Source: Actinomycetota bacterium
GTDB lineage: Bacteria > Actinomycetota > Thermoleophilia > Gaiellales > Gaiellaceae
Assembly: GCA_005888365.1 (NCBI GenBank)
Contig: VAWZ01000096.1
Span: forward strand, 1 to 40,603
DNA length: 40,603 nt
Direction of reading: 5' to 3'
The position numbers and the translations under genes were made by a program. A model generated the notes under the pieces. That model was not told the DNA's origin. It saw only the letters and a program-made list of their open reading frames with translations, and did no database searches. Below are positions 14,735 to 22,690 of the stretch, piece after piece; positions within the stretch are counted from its first letter, which is position 1, and the number at the start of each line of letters is the position of its first letter.

Positions 14735-15424
14735 ATGGAGAGTCCATTCCGGAGCGAGGCAGCCGCATTCCGCTTCCTGCTGATCACGATCGGCGGCTTC
14801 GCCCTCATCGTGGTCGCCTCCCTCATCAGCGCGTGGCTCGGCTTCGCGGTCTTCCTGCTGCTCACCGTTGCAGCCGTCGGGATCTACCTGCGCCAGCGCG
14901 GAGAACGCCCTCCGCGCCAGCAGGTCGCACATCTGAGCCCGCCAGACGAGCATCGCGTCCTCGTCGTCGCCAACGAGACGGTTGGAGGCGAGGAGCTGAT
15001 GAAAGAGATCGGCGAGCTGGCCCTTGCCGGTCGAACGAAGTTCCACGTCGTCTGTCCTGCGCTCAACTCACGTCTCAAGACGTGGACTTCTGACTCGGAC
15101 GCTGCCCGAGAGGCGGCGCAGGAGCGGCTCGACACGACGCTCGGGAGGTTGTCGGCGGTCGGCATCGAGGCCACCGGCGAGGTCGGCGACCTCGACCCGC
15201 TCGTGGCCATCGAGGACGCAATTCGCATCTTCCATCCCGACGAGATCGTCATCTCCACGCACCCGGTAGGGAAGTCGAACTGGCTCGAGCGCGGTGTCGT
15301 CAGCGCCGCCCGCGAGCGCTTCGATCTCGACGTCACGCATGTCGTCGTAGACCTGGAAGCTCAGGCTCGTGCGCAAGGATCGGAATCCGCTCCCGCAGAT
15401 TCCGATCCGCGCGGAAACCCCTAA
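14735..15424 (+). CDS. Membrane protein with a C-terminal stress-protein-like domain (third copy)
   Basis: 229 residues from ATG 14735. Two membrane helices (about 12-32 FLLITIGGFALIVVASLISA; 34-50 GFAVFLLLTVAAVGIYL) lead into a cytoplasmic domain that repeats the module seen twice in the gene at 13288: VLVVANETVGGEEL, FHVVCPALNS, and DEIVISTHPVGKSNWLERGVV. The cox operon thus carries three copies, one of them membrane-tethered. The two-helix part could be the small oxidase subunit IV equivalent of this lineage. The last 18 codons are built from a dispersed hairpin repeat (see 15370-15430), so the natural C-terminus may once have been shorter or different. Function unknown. Confidence 0.85.
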   Translation: MESPFRSEAAAFRFLLITIGGFALIVVASLISAWLGFAVFLLLTVAAVGIYLRQRGERPPRQQVAHLSPPDEHRVLVVANETVGGEELMKEIGELALAGRTKFHVVCPALNSRLKTWTSDSDAAREAAQERLDTTLGRLSAVGIEATGEVGDLDPLVAIEDAIRIFHPDEIVISTHPVGKSNWLERGVVSAARERFDLDVTHVVVDLEAQARAQGSESAPADSDPRGNP

Positions 15425-15430
15425 AGCGCA
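15370..15430. repeat. Dispersed hairpin repeat, copy A
   Basis: A 10-bp perfect stem (GATCGGAATC 15378-15387 with 15398-15407) and loop CGCTCCCGCA, flanked by TGCGCAAG on the left and GAAACCC..AAAGCGC on the right. Copy B is at 31352-31412. Both copies lie at the junction of two convergent genes. This copy overlaps the last codons of the membrane protein gene. A bidirectional terminator or REP-like element is likely. Confidence 0.7.
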
Positions 15431-15479
15431 GCCGCAGAGCGGCCGCGGGGTGCGATCACCGCGTCCAGCTTGCCCGGCT

Positions 15480-16169
15480 CTACTTGCCGGCGACAGAGGA
15501 GACGTACTGCGCGACGGCCTGGATCTGCTGCGGGTTGAGCGTGCCCTTGAACGACGGCATCACGCCCTTGCCGTTCGTGACCCGGTCGAGGACGAGCGAC
15601 TTGGGCGGTTTCGCCTGATCGAGATTCGGGCCTACGGTCCCAGTCGCACCCGCGTCCGCGAGCGTGTGGCAGTTGGCGCACCCGGCCGTCTGGAAGATCG
15701 ACTTCCCGTTCGTGCCGCCGCCCGCGGCCTGCGCCGGCGCCCCGGTTCCGGCGACCGCCCCGACGTAGGTGGCGATGTCGGCCGCCGCCTGCTCCTGGTC
15801 GTCGACGCAGAAGGCCGACCCCTGGACGCTGCTGCAGAGCGGGAGGGTCTTGTCTGGTGGCGGCATCCCAGGCGCGCCCGTCGACGGCGTCGTGATCGGG
15901 AACATGATCTGGTCGTGCACGACCTGCGTGAACGTCGAGGACTTCATTCCGGCGTCGCGGGAGGCGGAGAACGCATTGTCGAGATTCGGCCCGATCGTCC
16001 CCGCGGTCCCGGCCTCCGCGAGCGTGTGGCAGCCCCCACAGGACTTGACGAAGAGCTGCTTGCCCGAGCCCTGGCTCCCCTTGCTCGTGTACCCCCCGGT
16101 GCCGCAGCCCGCCAACGCGAACGTCGCGACCACCGCGCACGCAACGCGAACGAGGGCAGCGGACGTCAC
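15480..16169 (-). CDS. Dihaem cytochrome c lipoprotein
   Basis: 229 residues. A lipoprotein signal ([11 protein letters not shown], lipidated Cys22) exports and anchors it outside the membrane. Two class I cytochrome c domains follow: CGGCH (Cys44-His48) with [10 protein letters not shown], and CANCH at about 163-168 with [12 protein letters not shown] and a distal Met in [19 protein letters not shown] supplies a Met for the first haem. The two halves align with each other, indicating internal duplication. Convergent with the cox operon, it is a good candidate donor for the CuA site. It follows the TPR gene by 10 bases on the same strand. The start is GTG 16169; no alternative keeps the signal peptide intact. 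Confidence 0.92.
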   Translation of the reverse strand: MTSAALVRVACAVVATFALAGCGTGGYTSKGSQGSGKQLFVKSCGGCHTLAEAGTAGTIGPNLDNAFSASRDAGMKSSTFTQVVHDQIMFPITTPSTGAPGMPPPDKTLPLCSSVQGSAFCVDDQEQAAADIATYVGAVAGTGAPAQAAGGGTNGKSIFQTAGCANCHTLADAGATGTVGPNLDQAKPPKSLVLDRVTNGKGVMPSFKGTLNPQQIQAVAQYVSSVAGK

Positions 16170-16179
16170 TCCGGCGAGT

Positions 16180-17004
16180 CTAACCGGCGCCGAGCTGCTT
16201 CAGCAGTCTCTTCACGTCCGGGGCGGTGGGGTCAGTCGGCGCGAGCTTCAGGAATTTCTTGTACGCCGCGATCGCGGTCGTCGTGTCGCCGATCTGCTGC
16301 GCGATCTGTCCGAGGTTCAGCTCTGCCTGTGCCTTGTCCCCCTTGTTTGCGGCCGCCGCCGCGATCTTCTTGTAGGTGCTCACGGCGCTCTGAGCGGCGC
16401 TCTGCTCCTCGCTGACCGCCTGGTTCGTGGCCTGCGAGACCTGGGAGCTGACGGCCGCGTTGATCGGGTCGACCGCGAGTGGCTGGCGCTTCAGGGTGAG
16501 GGATCCCAGCACGGCCGCACCCGGGGCCAGGTAGTCGGCGCGGAGCTGCGCGTCCTGGGCCCGTTGCTGGGCGTCGCTTGCCTGGCGGAGGTAGAGCCCG
16601 GAGAGCTCGCGGAGAGCGTCGACGTTCCTCGGTCGCAGCTGCGTAAGGCTCTCGAGCGCCGTGATCGCGCTGGCCGTGTCCCCCTTCGCCTCGTACGCGG
16701 TCGCGAGGTCGCGGAAGGCCTGCGCGTCCTTCGGGTTCTCGTCGATGCGCTTCTGCGCACTCGAGATCGAAGGGACACCGGAGCCTCCACCGCCTTTCAG
16801 GATGTCCCCGAATCCGACACCGCCGGCGCCGACCCCGAAGCCCACGAAACCGAGCCCGAAGACCAGGGCGAGGAAGACGAACACCCACTTCGCATGTCGG
16901 CGAAGCCGGGGGAAGAACATGGTGTCCTCGACTACGACGTCGCTACGGCGCGTGACAGGAGCCGGCTTCGCGCGCTGTGCGCGTCTGCGATCAGCTCGGG
17001 CCAT
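16180..17004 (-). CDS. Membrane-anchored TPR protein
   Basis: 274 residues. An Arg-rich cytoplasmic N-terminus, one helix at about 41-60 ([20 protein letters not shown]), a Gly-rich linker, then helical repeats: [23 protein letters not shown] and [20 protein letters not shown] fit the TPR pattern. A Gln/Ala-rich coiled segment lies between them. Such proteins scaffold envelope complexes; the partner here is unknown, but the tat genes and dihaem cytochrome in the same operon suggest a role in export or maturation. ATG 17004 has AGGAGG six bases upstream and makes the gene overlap the amidohydrolase 3' end by 73 bases; an internal ATG at 16920 would avoid the overlap but has weaker ribosome-binding support. 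Confidence 0.83.
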   Translation of the reverse strand: MARADRRRAQRAKPAPVTRRSDVVVEDTMFFPRLRRHAKWVFVFLALVFGLGFVGFGVGAGGVGFGDILKGGGGSGVPSISSAQKRIDENPKDAQAFRDLATAYEAKGDTASAITALESLTQLRPRNVDALRELSGLYLRQASDAQQRAQDAQLRADYLAPGAAVLGSLTLKRQPLAVDPINAAVSSQVSQATNQAVSEEQSAAQSAVSTYKKIAAAAANKGDKAQAELNLGQIAQQIGDTTTAIAAYKKFLKLAPTDPTAPDVKRLLKQLGAG

Positions 17005-18187
17005 GCCTCCCCTCCTTTCTCATAGCGGGGCTCGCCGGCCACGAGAGTAGCGACGACGCGCTCGGGCGAGCCGCCGAGCACGCTGGCCGTAACGGGATCT
17101 TCCCACGGAAGGAACGGCGAGGCCGCGAGTGAGAGAACGGTGAGATCTGCCAGCTTTCCGGGTGCGAGCGACCCGATCTCGTCGGCGAGGCCGAGTGCCC
17201 GCGCAGCCCCGATCGTCGCGAGCTCGAGGGTCTCGGCAGCCGAGAGAGCATCGGGTCGTTCGGCACGTGCGCGCGCCGCGTACAGAGCCGTGCGCATCTC
17301 GTCGAACATGTCGAAGGACGGTGCGGACGCCGGGCTGTCCGTGCCGAGGCCGACGCGCAGACCGGCTTCGCGCAGCTCAGCGAGCGGCGCAATGCCGCAG
17401 CCGAGGACCGCGTTCGAGCGTGGGCAGTGGACGACGGCAACATCGTTCTCCGCGAGGAGCGAGATCTCGTCCGCGTCGACCTTGACGCAGTGGGCGGCGA
17501 CGATTCGCGACGACAGGAGCCCCCGGCGCGCGAGCGCCCGGATGCCGCTTTCCCCCAGCGGCGGTGGAATTTGAGCTGCGAGCGGCTCCCATGGTCCGGT
17601 GCCCGTCGAGAGCCACTCGAGCTCGTCGGAGCTCTCGTTCAGATGGGTTGCGAGAGGGAGGTCGCGCTCGAGACATGCAGCGTAGAGCTCCGGCGTGCAG
17701 GTGTAGGGAGCATGGGGAGAGATGCCCAGACGGACGCTGTCGGAGAGGTGATGCTCGATACGGCTGCGGTGGTCCGAGAATCTGCCGTCGAGTTGCGACG
17801 CGTCCGTTCCGAAGACCTCGAGGTAGACGATCGCGCGCAGCCCGAGCTCGGCGCAGGCGGCGACGGAGGCGCCGCTGAAGCTGCAGTCTCCGACGGTCGT
17901 GATACCCGAGCGAAGGCATTCCGCAGCTCCGATGCGCGCAATCGCCTCCATCTCGGCCAGCCCGATACGCGCCTTGCGCTCCATGTGGATCAGGATCCAA
18001 GGGCCGAACGAGAGACCGTCTCCGAACCCGGCGTACACCGCGTATTCGAGTCCTCGTAGCGCTCACCCTCGCCGAGCTCGGACGACTCCCCTACGGCCGC
18101 GATCCGCCCGTCGTCGATCGCGACGGCGCCGTCGCGGATCGGCGGCCCCTCGACGGGTACCACCCAGTCCGCGGACACGATCCTCAC
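16932..18187 (-). pseudogene. Amidohydrolase (MtaD/aminodeoxyfutalosine-deaminase-like), disrupted near the N-terminus
   Basis: GTG 18187 opens MRIVSADWVVPVEGPPIRDG ... GERYEDS; the frame then breaks at about 18045-18052 and the protein resumes in another frame as LEYAVYAGFGDGLSFGPW and runs to 16932. Between the two parts a family member should have PGFVNAHSH, the HxH metal-ligand motif, which is missing: a deletion of about 37 bases (3n+1) explains both the loss and the frameshift. The rest is intact: THLNESSDE, AAHCVKVDADE, HCPRSNAVLGCG and GLGTDSPAS. Relatives deaminate adenosine-type or aminodeoxyfutalosine substrates. It overlaps tatC by four bases upstream. A restart at GTG 18038 could still yield a protein lacking the metal ligands. 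Confidence 0.75.
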
Positions 18188-18963
18188 GAGGTTCCGGCCT
18201 CGAGCGGCTCCTCGTCCCAGCTCCGCCGCCAGCGGCGCTCCATGAGCGCGGAGAGGAGGATCGAGAGCTCGTACAGGAGAATGAGCGGAAGCGTCTCGAA
18301 GAGGAGCGAGACCGGGTCGACGGTCGGCAGCAGGATGGCGATGACGAGCATCACGACGTATCCCGTGCGGCGGTTCCGGCGCAGCTTCGCCGCGCTCAAG
18401 ACTCGAAGTCTCACGAGCGCGAGGATGAAGATCGGGAGCTCGAACACGATTCCCATCGCGAAGAGCAGGAGGGTCGCGAAGGTGATGTAGTAGCTCGCCC
18501 GCACCTGCGTGTCGTAGAGGTTCGAGTCGAAGCCGGTCAGGAAGCTCACCGCAGGCGTGAGGACCACGAAGTAGCCGAAGAGGACGCCGACGACGAAGAG
18601 CGACGTCGCCAGGGCGACGAACGTCGCCAGCACGCGCTGGACGTTCTCCTCCACCGCCGGCGCGAGAAAGGCCCAGATCTGGTAGAGGACGACCGGCAGC
18701 ATCATCGCGAGCGCTGCGTAGAAGCTCACCTTCATCGACGTCGTAAAGGGCTCGGTCACGCCCAGGGTCACGAGCTTCACGTCGCCCGGGAGCGGCTTCG
18801 TCAGCCAGCGGATGAGCTGGTCGTGAAATGCGAATGCGACGACGAAAGCCGGGACGAGCGCGACCAGTGAGACGATGAGCCGCGAGCGGAGCTCGTCGAG
18901 ATGCTCGACGAGGGTGGCCTCCTCACCGTGCTCGAGGCGGCGCGGGAGCCACCGGCGGAGCAT
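18184..18963 (-). CDS. tatC: Sec-independent translocase subunit TatC
   Basis: 259 residues, six membrane helices. Family hallmarks: LVEHLDELRSRL before the first helix, the periplasmic EPFTTSMKVSFYAAL with the conserved Glu-Pro-Phe, YQIWAFLAPAV, and GIVFELPIFI with the conserved Glu. TatC recognises twin-arginine signal peptides of folded, often cofactor-bearing proteins and recruits TatA. It lies 15 bases after the tatA/B-like gene and shares a GTGA overlap with the amidohydrolase. A Tat export system beside respiratory genes fits export of metalloproteins such as Rieske or copper enzymes, although no specific substrate can be named here. Confidence 0.96.
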   Translation of the reverse strand: MLRRWLPRRLEHGEEATLVEHLDELRSRLIVSLVALVPAFVVAFAFHDQLIRWLTKPLPGDVKLVTLGVTEPFTTSMKVSFYAALAMMLPVVLYQIWAFLAPAVEENVQRVLATFVALATSLFVVGVLFGYFVVLTPAVSFLTGFDSNLYDTQVRASYYITFATLLLFAMGIVFELPIFILALVRLRVLSAAKLRRNRRTGYVVMLVIAILLPTVDPVSLLFETLPLILLYELSILLSALMERRWRRSWDEEPLEAGTS

Positions 18964-18978
18964 GTCCGCGCCTCTTGG

Positions 18979-19239
18979 CTAGGAGACCTTCTCCCGCTCG
19001 CTCTCCTCGGCCTCTCCGCTCTGGGGCATGGCGGTCGGCTGCGAGTTGACCGGCGGAAGCTCGGCAGGCTCCGAAGGCGTGGGAGTCGTCGGCTCGTCGA
19101 TGCCCGAGACCGCGTCCTTGAATTCGCGCATCCCTTTGCCGAGCGACTTTCCCATCTCCGGCAGACGTTTGGCCCCGAAGACGAGGAGAAGGACGACAAG
19201 CAGGATCAGGAGCTCTGGTAGTGAGATGCCGAACGGCAC
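18979..19239 (-). CDS. tatA: Twin-arginine translocase TatA/TatB-type subunit
   Basis: 86 residues from GTG 19239. One membrane helix at about 5-22 (ISLPELLILLVVLLLVFGAK), then the amphipathic helix RLPEMGKSLGKGMREFKDAV with the FGAKRLPE hinge typical of TatA, and an acidic Pro/Ser-rich tail. TatA forms the translocation pore with TatC. The start is set by a TATCGT -10-like box six bases upstream on the minus strand (leaderless pattern); a longer frame to 19287 adds unrelated residues. With only one TatA/B-type gene here, it may serve both roles or a TatB may be elsewhere. Confidence 0.92.
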   Translation of the reverse strand: MPFGISLPELLILLVVLLLVFGAKRLPEMGKSLGKGMREFKDAVSGIDEPTTPTPSEPAELPPVNSQPTAMPQSGEAEESEREKVS

Positions 19240-19245
19240 GAGCCC

Positions 19246-19251
19246 ACGATA
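19246..19251 (-). promoter_or_regulatory. -10 box of the tatA operon, leaderless pattern
   Basis: TATCGT (reverse complement of 19246-19251) lies exactly six bases before the tatA GTG, with no Shine-Dalgarno between. It likely drives tatA-tatC-amidohydrolase-TPR-cytochrome c. Confidence 0.45.
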
Positions 19252-19259
19252 CCACCGGA

Positions 19260-19287
19260 TCGACGCGCGACCAGGTCCGGCTACCAT
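19260..19287 (+). promoter_or_regulatory. Candidate promoter of the suf operon
   Basis: TCGACG (19260-19265), 16-base spacer, TACCAT (19282-19287), giving a leader of about 55 bases before sufC. It lies in the 107-base divergent gap with tatA. The match is weak and no operator palindrome was recognised. Confidence 0.3.
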
Positions 19288-19346
19288 CCCCTAACGGCGG
19301 GGCTCGACCTCCGTCGACCCTGACGAAAGCAGGCGTTTTCTCTCGA

Positions 19347-20129
19347 ATGGCTCTTCTCGACATCAAGAACCTGCACGTCGCCCTGGAAGACGGAACCGGG
19401 ATCGTCAAGGGCGTCGATCTTTCCGTCGACCTCGGCGAGAAGCACGCGATCATGGGCCCGAACGGGTCCGGCAAGTCGACGTTCGCCTACGCGCTGATGG
19501 GGCACCCGGCGTATCAGGTCACCGAAGGGCAGATTCTCTTCGACGGCGAGGACGTGACCGAGCTCGGCGCCGACGAGCGGGCTCAGCGCGGCCTCTTCCT
19601 CGCGTTCCAGTACCCGCACGCGATCCCCGGTGTCACGGTGACGAGCTTCCTGCGGAGCGCGATCAACGCTGTCCGCAAGGCGCGCGGGGACGGCGAGGAC
19701 GACCCGATCCCGATTCCCGAGTTCCGCAAGGAGCTCGAGGTCGCGATGGAGCAGCTCAAGGTCACCCGCGAGCTCGCCTCGCGCTACGTGAACGACGGGT
19801 TCTCGGGCGGCGAGCGGAAGCGCATCGAGGTGCTCCAGCTCGCGATGCTGAAGCCGAAGATCGCGATTCTCGACGAGACCGACACCGGCCTCGACATCGA
19901 CGCGCTGCGTATCGTTGCGGGTGGCGTGAACACACTCGTCGGGCCTGACATGGGAGCGCTCCTGATCACGCACTACCAGCGAATTCTCAGTTATGTGGAG
20001 CCTGACCACGTCCACGTCTTCATGCAAGGGCGTATCGTGGCCGAAGGTGGCCCGGAGCTCGCCAAGAAGCTCGAGGCCGAGGGCTACGAAGCGTTCACCC
20101 CCGCCGGGGTGGCAGGAGGTACGAAATGA
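19347..20129 (+). CDS. sufC: Fe-S cluster assembly ATPase SufC
   Basis: 260 residues, an ABC-type ATPase. Walker [21 protein letters not shown]-loop [11 protein letters not shown], signature [15 protein letters not shown] and Walker [18 protein letters not shown] are all present; the DETDSGLD-type segment is diagnostic of SufC rather than transport ATPases. It forms the SufBC2D scaffold and hydrolyses ATP during cluster assembly. ATG 19347 begins [11 protein letters not shown], a standard N-terminus. Its last codons overlap the sufB ATG (ATGA). It is the first gene of sufC-sufB-VOC-VOC-VOC-sufD. A C-terminal tail of about ten residues ([11 protein letters not shown]) exceeds the usual end. 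Confidence 0.97.
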   Translation: MALLDIKNLHVALEDGTGIVKGVDLSVDLGEKHAIMGPNGSGKSTFAYALMGHPAYQVTEGQILFDGEDVTELGADERAQRGLFLAFQYPHAIPGVTVTSFLRSAINAVRKARGDGEDDPIPIPEFRKELEVAMEQLKVTRELASRYVNDGFSGGERKRIEVLQLAMLKPKIAILDETDTGLDIDALRIVAGGVNTLVGPDMGALLITHYQRILSYVEPDHVHVFMQGRIVAEGGPELAKKLEAEGYEAFTPAGVAGGTK

Positions 20130-21538
20130 GCACGAACGAGACCGAGGTCGTCCGCGGGATCCGCTCTGACTACGCGTTCGGCTGGTCGGACACGGAGGAC
20201 TACTTCTTCAAGTCGGCGAGAGGACTTTCGCACGAGCTGATCGACGCGATCTCCGACCACAAGTCCGAGCCGGACTGGATGCGCGCGTTCCGGCACAAGA
20301 GCCTCGACTACTTCCTGGCGCGGCCGATGCCGAGTTGGGGAGCCGACCTCTCCGGGATCGACTTCGACAACATCTTCTACTACATCAGGCCGACCGAGAA
20401 GCAGGCCGAGTCCTGGGAGGACCTGCCGTCCGACATCAAGGACACCTGGGACAAGCTCGGCATCCCGGAGGCGGAGAAGAAATACCTTGCGGGGGTGGGT
20501 GCCCAATACGAGTCCGAGGTCGTCTATCACAAGCTGCAGGCGGATCTCGAGGCGAAGGGCGTCCTTTTCCTCGACATGGATTCCGGCCTCCGCGAGCACG
20601 AGGAGCTCGTCAAGCAGTACTTCGGCACGATCATCCCGCAGAACGACAACAAGTTCGCGGCGCTCAACTCGGCGGTCTGGTCGGGCGGGTCGTTCATCTA
20701 CGTGCCGCCGGGCGTGAAGGTGGAGATGCCGCTGCAGGCCTACTTCCGGATCAACGCCGAGAACATGGGTCAGTTCGAGCGCACGCTGATCCTCGTCGAC
20801 GAGGGCGCGTACGTGCACTACGTCGAGGGCTGTACCGCGCCGATCTACTCCTCGGACTCGCTGCACTCGGCGGTCGTCGAGATCGTGGTCAAGCGCGGCG
20901 CCCGCTGCCGGTACACGACGATCCAGAACTGGTCGAACAACGTCTACAACCTCGTGACCAAGCGAGCCGTCGCTTACGAAGGCGCCACTATGGAGTGGGT
21001 CGACGGGAACCTCGGCTCGAAAGTGACGATGAAGTACCCCGCCATTTGGCTGATGGGCGAGAGGGCGCACGGCGAGGTTCTCTCCATCGCTTTCGGCGGC
21101 AAGGGTCAGCACCAGGATGCCGGCGGCAAGGTCGTCCACGTCGCTCCGCATACCTCCTCGGTCATCACCTCGAAGTCGATCTCGAAGGACGGCGGCCGAG
21201 CTGGCTACCGCGGCCTGCTGCAGGTGGCCAAGGGCGCGGTCGGGTCGAAGTCGAAGGTCGTCTGCGACGCGCTCATTCTTGACGAGGAGTCGCGCTCCGA
21301 CACGTACCCGTACATCCAGGTGGACGAGAACGACGTCGATCTAGGCCACGAGGCGACGGTCTCCAAGATCGGCGAGGAGCAGCTCTTCTACCTCATGAGC
21401 CGCGGTCTCTCCGAGGCCGAGGCCTCGGCGATGATCGTCTCTGGCTTCGTCGAGCCGATCACGAAGGAACTGCCGCTCGAGTACGCCGTCGAGATGAACC
21501 GCCTCATCCAGCTGCAGATGGAGGGTTCCGTCGGATGA
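20126..21538 (+). CDS. sufB: Fe-S cluster assembly protein SufB
   Basis: 470 residues, full length. Conserved segments: [50 protein letters not shown] is split by typical SufB features, [22 protein letters not shown], and the C-terminal [10 protein letters not shown] ... [11 protein letters not shown] with [11 protein letters not shown]. The Cys in YVEGCTAP and VVCDAL and the His in LGHEATV are candidates for the sulfur-transfer path and cluster site. It receives sulfur from SufS/SufU (encoded at 26.7-28.4 kb) and builds [Fe-S] clusters with SufC and SufD. Start and stop each overlap neighbouring genes by four bases. Confidence 0.97.
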   Translation: MSTNETEVVRGIRSDYAFGWSDTEDYFFKSARGLSHELIDAISDHKSEPDWMRAFRHKSLDYFLARPMPSWGADLSGIDFDNIFYYIRPTEKQAESWEDLPSDIKDTWDKLGIPEAEKKYLAGVGAQYESEVVYHKLQADLEAKGVLFLDMDSGLREHEELVKQYFGTIIPQNDNKFAALNSAVWSGGSFIYVPPGVKVEMPLQAYFRINAENMGQFERTLILVDEGAYVHYVEGCTAPIYSSDSLHSAVVEIVVKRGARCRYTTIQNWSNNVYNLVTKRAVAYEGATMEWVDGNLGSKVTMKYPAIWLMGERAHGEVLSIAFGGKGQHQDAGGKVVHVAPHTSSVITSKSISKDGGRAGYRGLLQVAKGAVGSKSKVVCDALILDEESRSDTYPYIQVDENDVDLGHEATVSKIGEEQLFYLMSRGLSEAEASAMIVSGFVEPITKELPLEYAVEMNRLIQLQMEGSVG

Positions 21539-21924
21539 TCGAAGTCGAGCGCGTGGATTACATCCGCGTGCCGGTAAGGGATATCGAGAAGGCGAAGCAC
21601 TTCTACGGCGAGATCCTCGGCCTTGAGCAGAACCCGAACTCGCCGGGTGACGACTGGGTTGAGTATGAGACGGGCAACGTGACGTTCGCCCTGATGACGC
21701 CGCACACGCACGACTACGAGTTCGCGCCTCTTCCGCCCGGAACGATCGCGCTCCGCGTTCCCGATGTCGCGGCCGCCAAGGGGAAGCTCCACGCCGCTGG
21801 TGTGCAGGTCAACGAGATGTGGGACTCCGGCGTCTGTCACGGCGCGGGATTCAGCGATCCCGACGGCAACCGAATCCTGCTCCACCGCCGCTACGCGCCC
21901 TATGCGGACGGCACGACGCCTTGA
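21535..21924 (+). CDS. VOC (glyoxalase/bleomycin-resistance fold) protein 1 of 3
   Basis: 129 residues. The VOC pattern is clear: [54 protein letters not shown] and [17 protein letters not shown]. Residues normally serving as metal ligands are altered: the first-strand His position is Tyr/Ile (VDYIRV), the third is not His, and the last Glu after DPDGN is Leu. Catalysis of the glyoxalase type therefore looks unlikely; binding or scaffolding is possible. ATG 21535 overlaps the sufB stop (ATGA), so it is co-translated with Fe-S assembly genes. The [17 protein letters not shown] segment, with a Cys-His pair, is shared with copy 2. Confidence 0.88.
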   Translation: MIEVERVDYIRVPVRDIEKAKHFYGEILGLEQNPNSPGDDWVEYETGNVTFALMTPHTHDYEFAPLPPGTIALRVPDVAAAKGKLHAAGVQVNEMWDSGVCHGAGFSDPDGNRILLHRRYAPYADGTTP

Positions 21925-22310
21925 TCGAGGCCCAGCGCGTCGACTTCATCGCCGTGCCCGTTCAAGACCGCGAGCGCGCCGCGCGGTTCTACGAAGACAC
22001 GCTCGGACTTCACCGGAACCCAAACTCGACGGCCACCTGGGTCGAGTTCGAGACCGGGAACGTGACGCTCGCGCTCGTGGACCCACCCTCTGCAGGCCAG
22101 CCCTTCGTGCCGTTGCCGTTCGGCTCCATCGTCATCCGCGTCCCGGATGTCGCTGCTGCGAAGGCGAAGCTGCAGGAGGCAGGGGTCGAGTTCATCGGCG
22201 AGACATGGGACTCGGGCGTTTGCCACGGAGCCGTCTTCACAGACTCCGAGGGGAACGGCCTGGCGGTCCATCACCGCTACGCCCCGTATCTCGACGGCAC
22301 GCTTCCCTGA
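21921..22310 (+). CDS. VOC protein 2 of 3
   Basis: 129 residues from TTG 21921, which overlaps the preceding stop (TTGA). It is closely related to copy 1: [54 protein letters not shown], then [17 protein letters not shown]. As in copy 1, the canonical VOC metal ligands are not conserved, while the CH pair in GVCHGA is kept. The similarity to copy 1 is high throughout, so the pair arose by tandem duplication. No alternative start with better support exists inside the frame. Role unknown; its place inside the suf operon is the main clue. Confidence 0.85.
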   Translation: MIEAQRVDFIAVPVQDRERAARFYEDTLGLHRNPNSTATWVEFETGNVTLALVDPPSAGQPFVPLPFGSIVIRVPDVAAAKAKLQEAGVEFIGETWDSGVCHGAVFTDSEGNGLAVHHRYAPYLDGTLP

Positions 22311-22690
22311 TGCAGGTCGAGAAGGTCGATTTCGTGTCGTTCCTGACACAGGACATCCCGCGGGCGAAGCAGTTCTACTCCGAGGTCCTCGGTCTCGAGA
22401 TCGAGAGTCAAGGTGAAAGCGATCTCGAGTTCTCACTCGGGCAGGTGACGCTCGACGTCTTCGACCCTTCGACCGTCGACCAGCCCTTTGCGCCCTCTCC
22501 CGCGGGAATCGCCATCCGAGTGCCGGACGTCGCGGCCGCCCGCGCCGAGCTCGAGGCGAAGGGCGTGGAGTTTGCGGGTGACATCGTCCACACGAGCGTC
22601 TGCGACATGACCTTCTTCAAGGACCCGGACGGGAACGCGCTCATCCTGCACCGCCGTTTTGCGCCTTTCCCTGATGGGAGGATGCCGTGA
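22310..22690 (+). CDS. VOC protein 3 of 3
   Basis: 126 residues from ATG 22310, sharing one base with the previous stop (TGATG). It is the most diverged copy: [55 protein letters not shown], then TSVCDMTFFKDPDGNALILHRRFAP. The Cys of the GVCHGA motif in copies 1 and 2 is kept (SVCDMT) but the following His is Asp. The canonical metal ligands are again not evident. The stop overlaps the sufD start (GTGA). Three such genes between sufB and sufD is not the textbook suf layout. Confidence 0.87.
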   Translation: MQVEKVDFVSFLTQDIPRAKQFYSEVLGLEIESQGESDLEFSLGQVTLDVFDPSTVDQPFAPSPAGIAIRVPDVAAARAELEAKGVEFAGDIVHTSVCDMTFFKDPDGNALILHRRFAPFPDGRMP

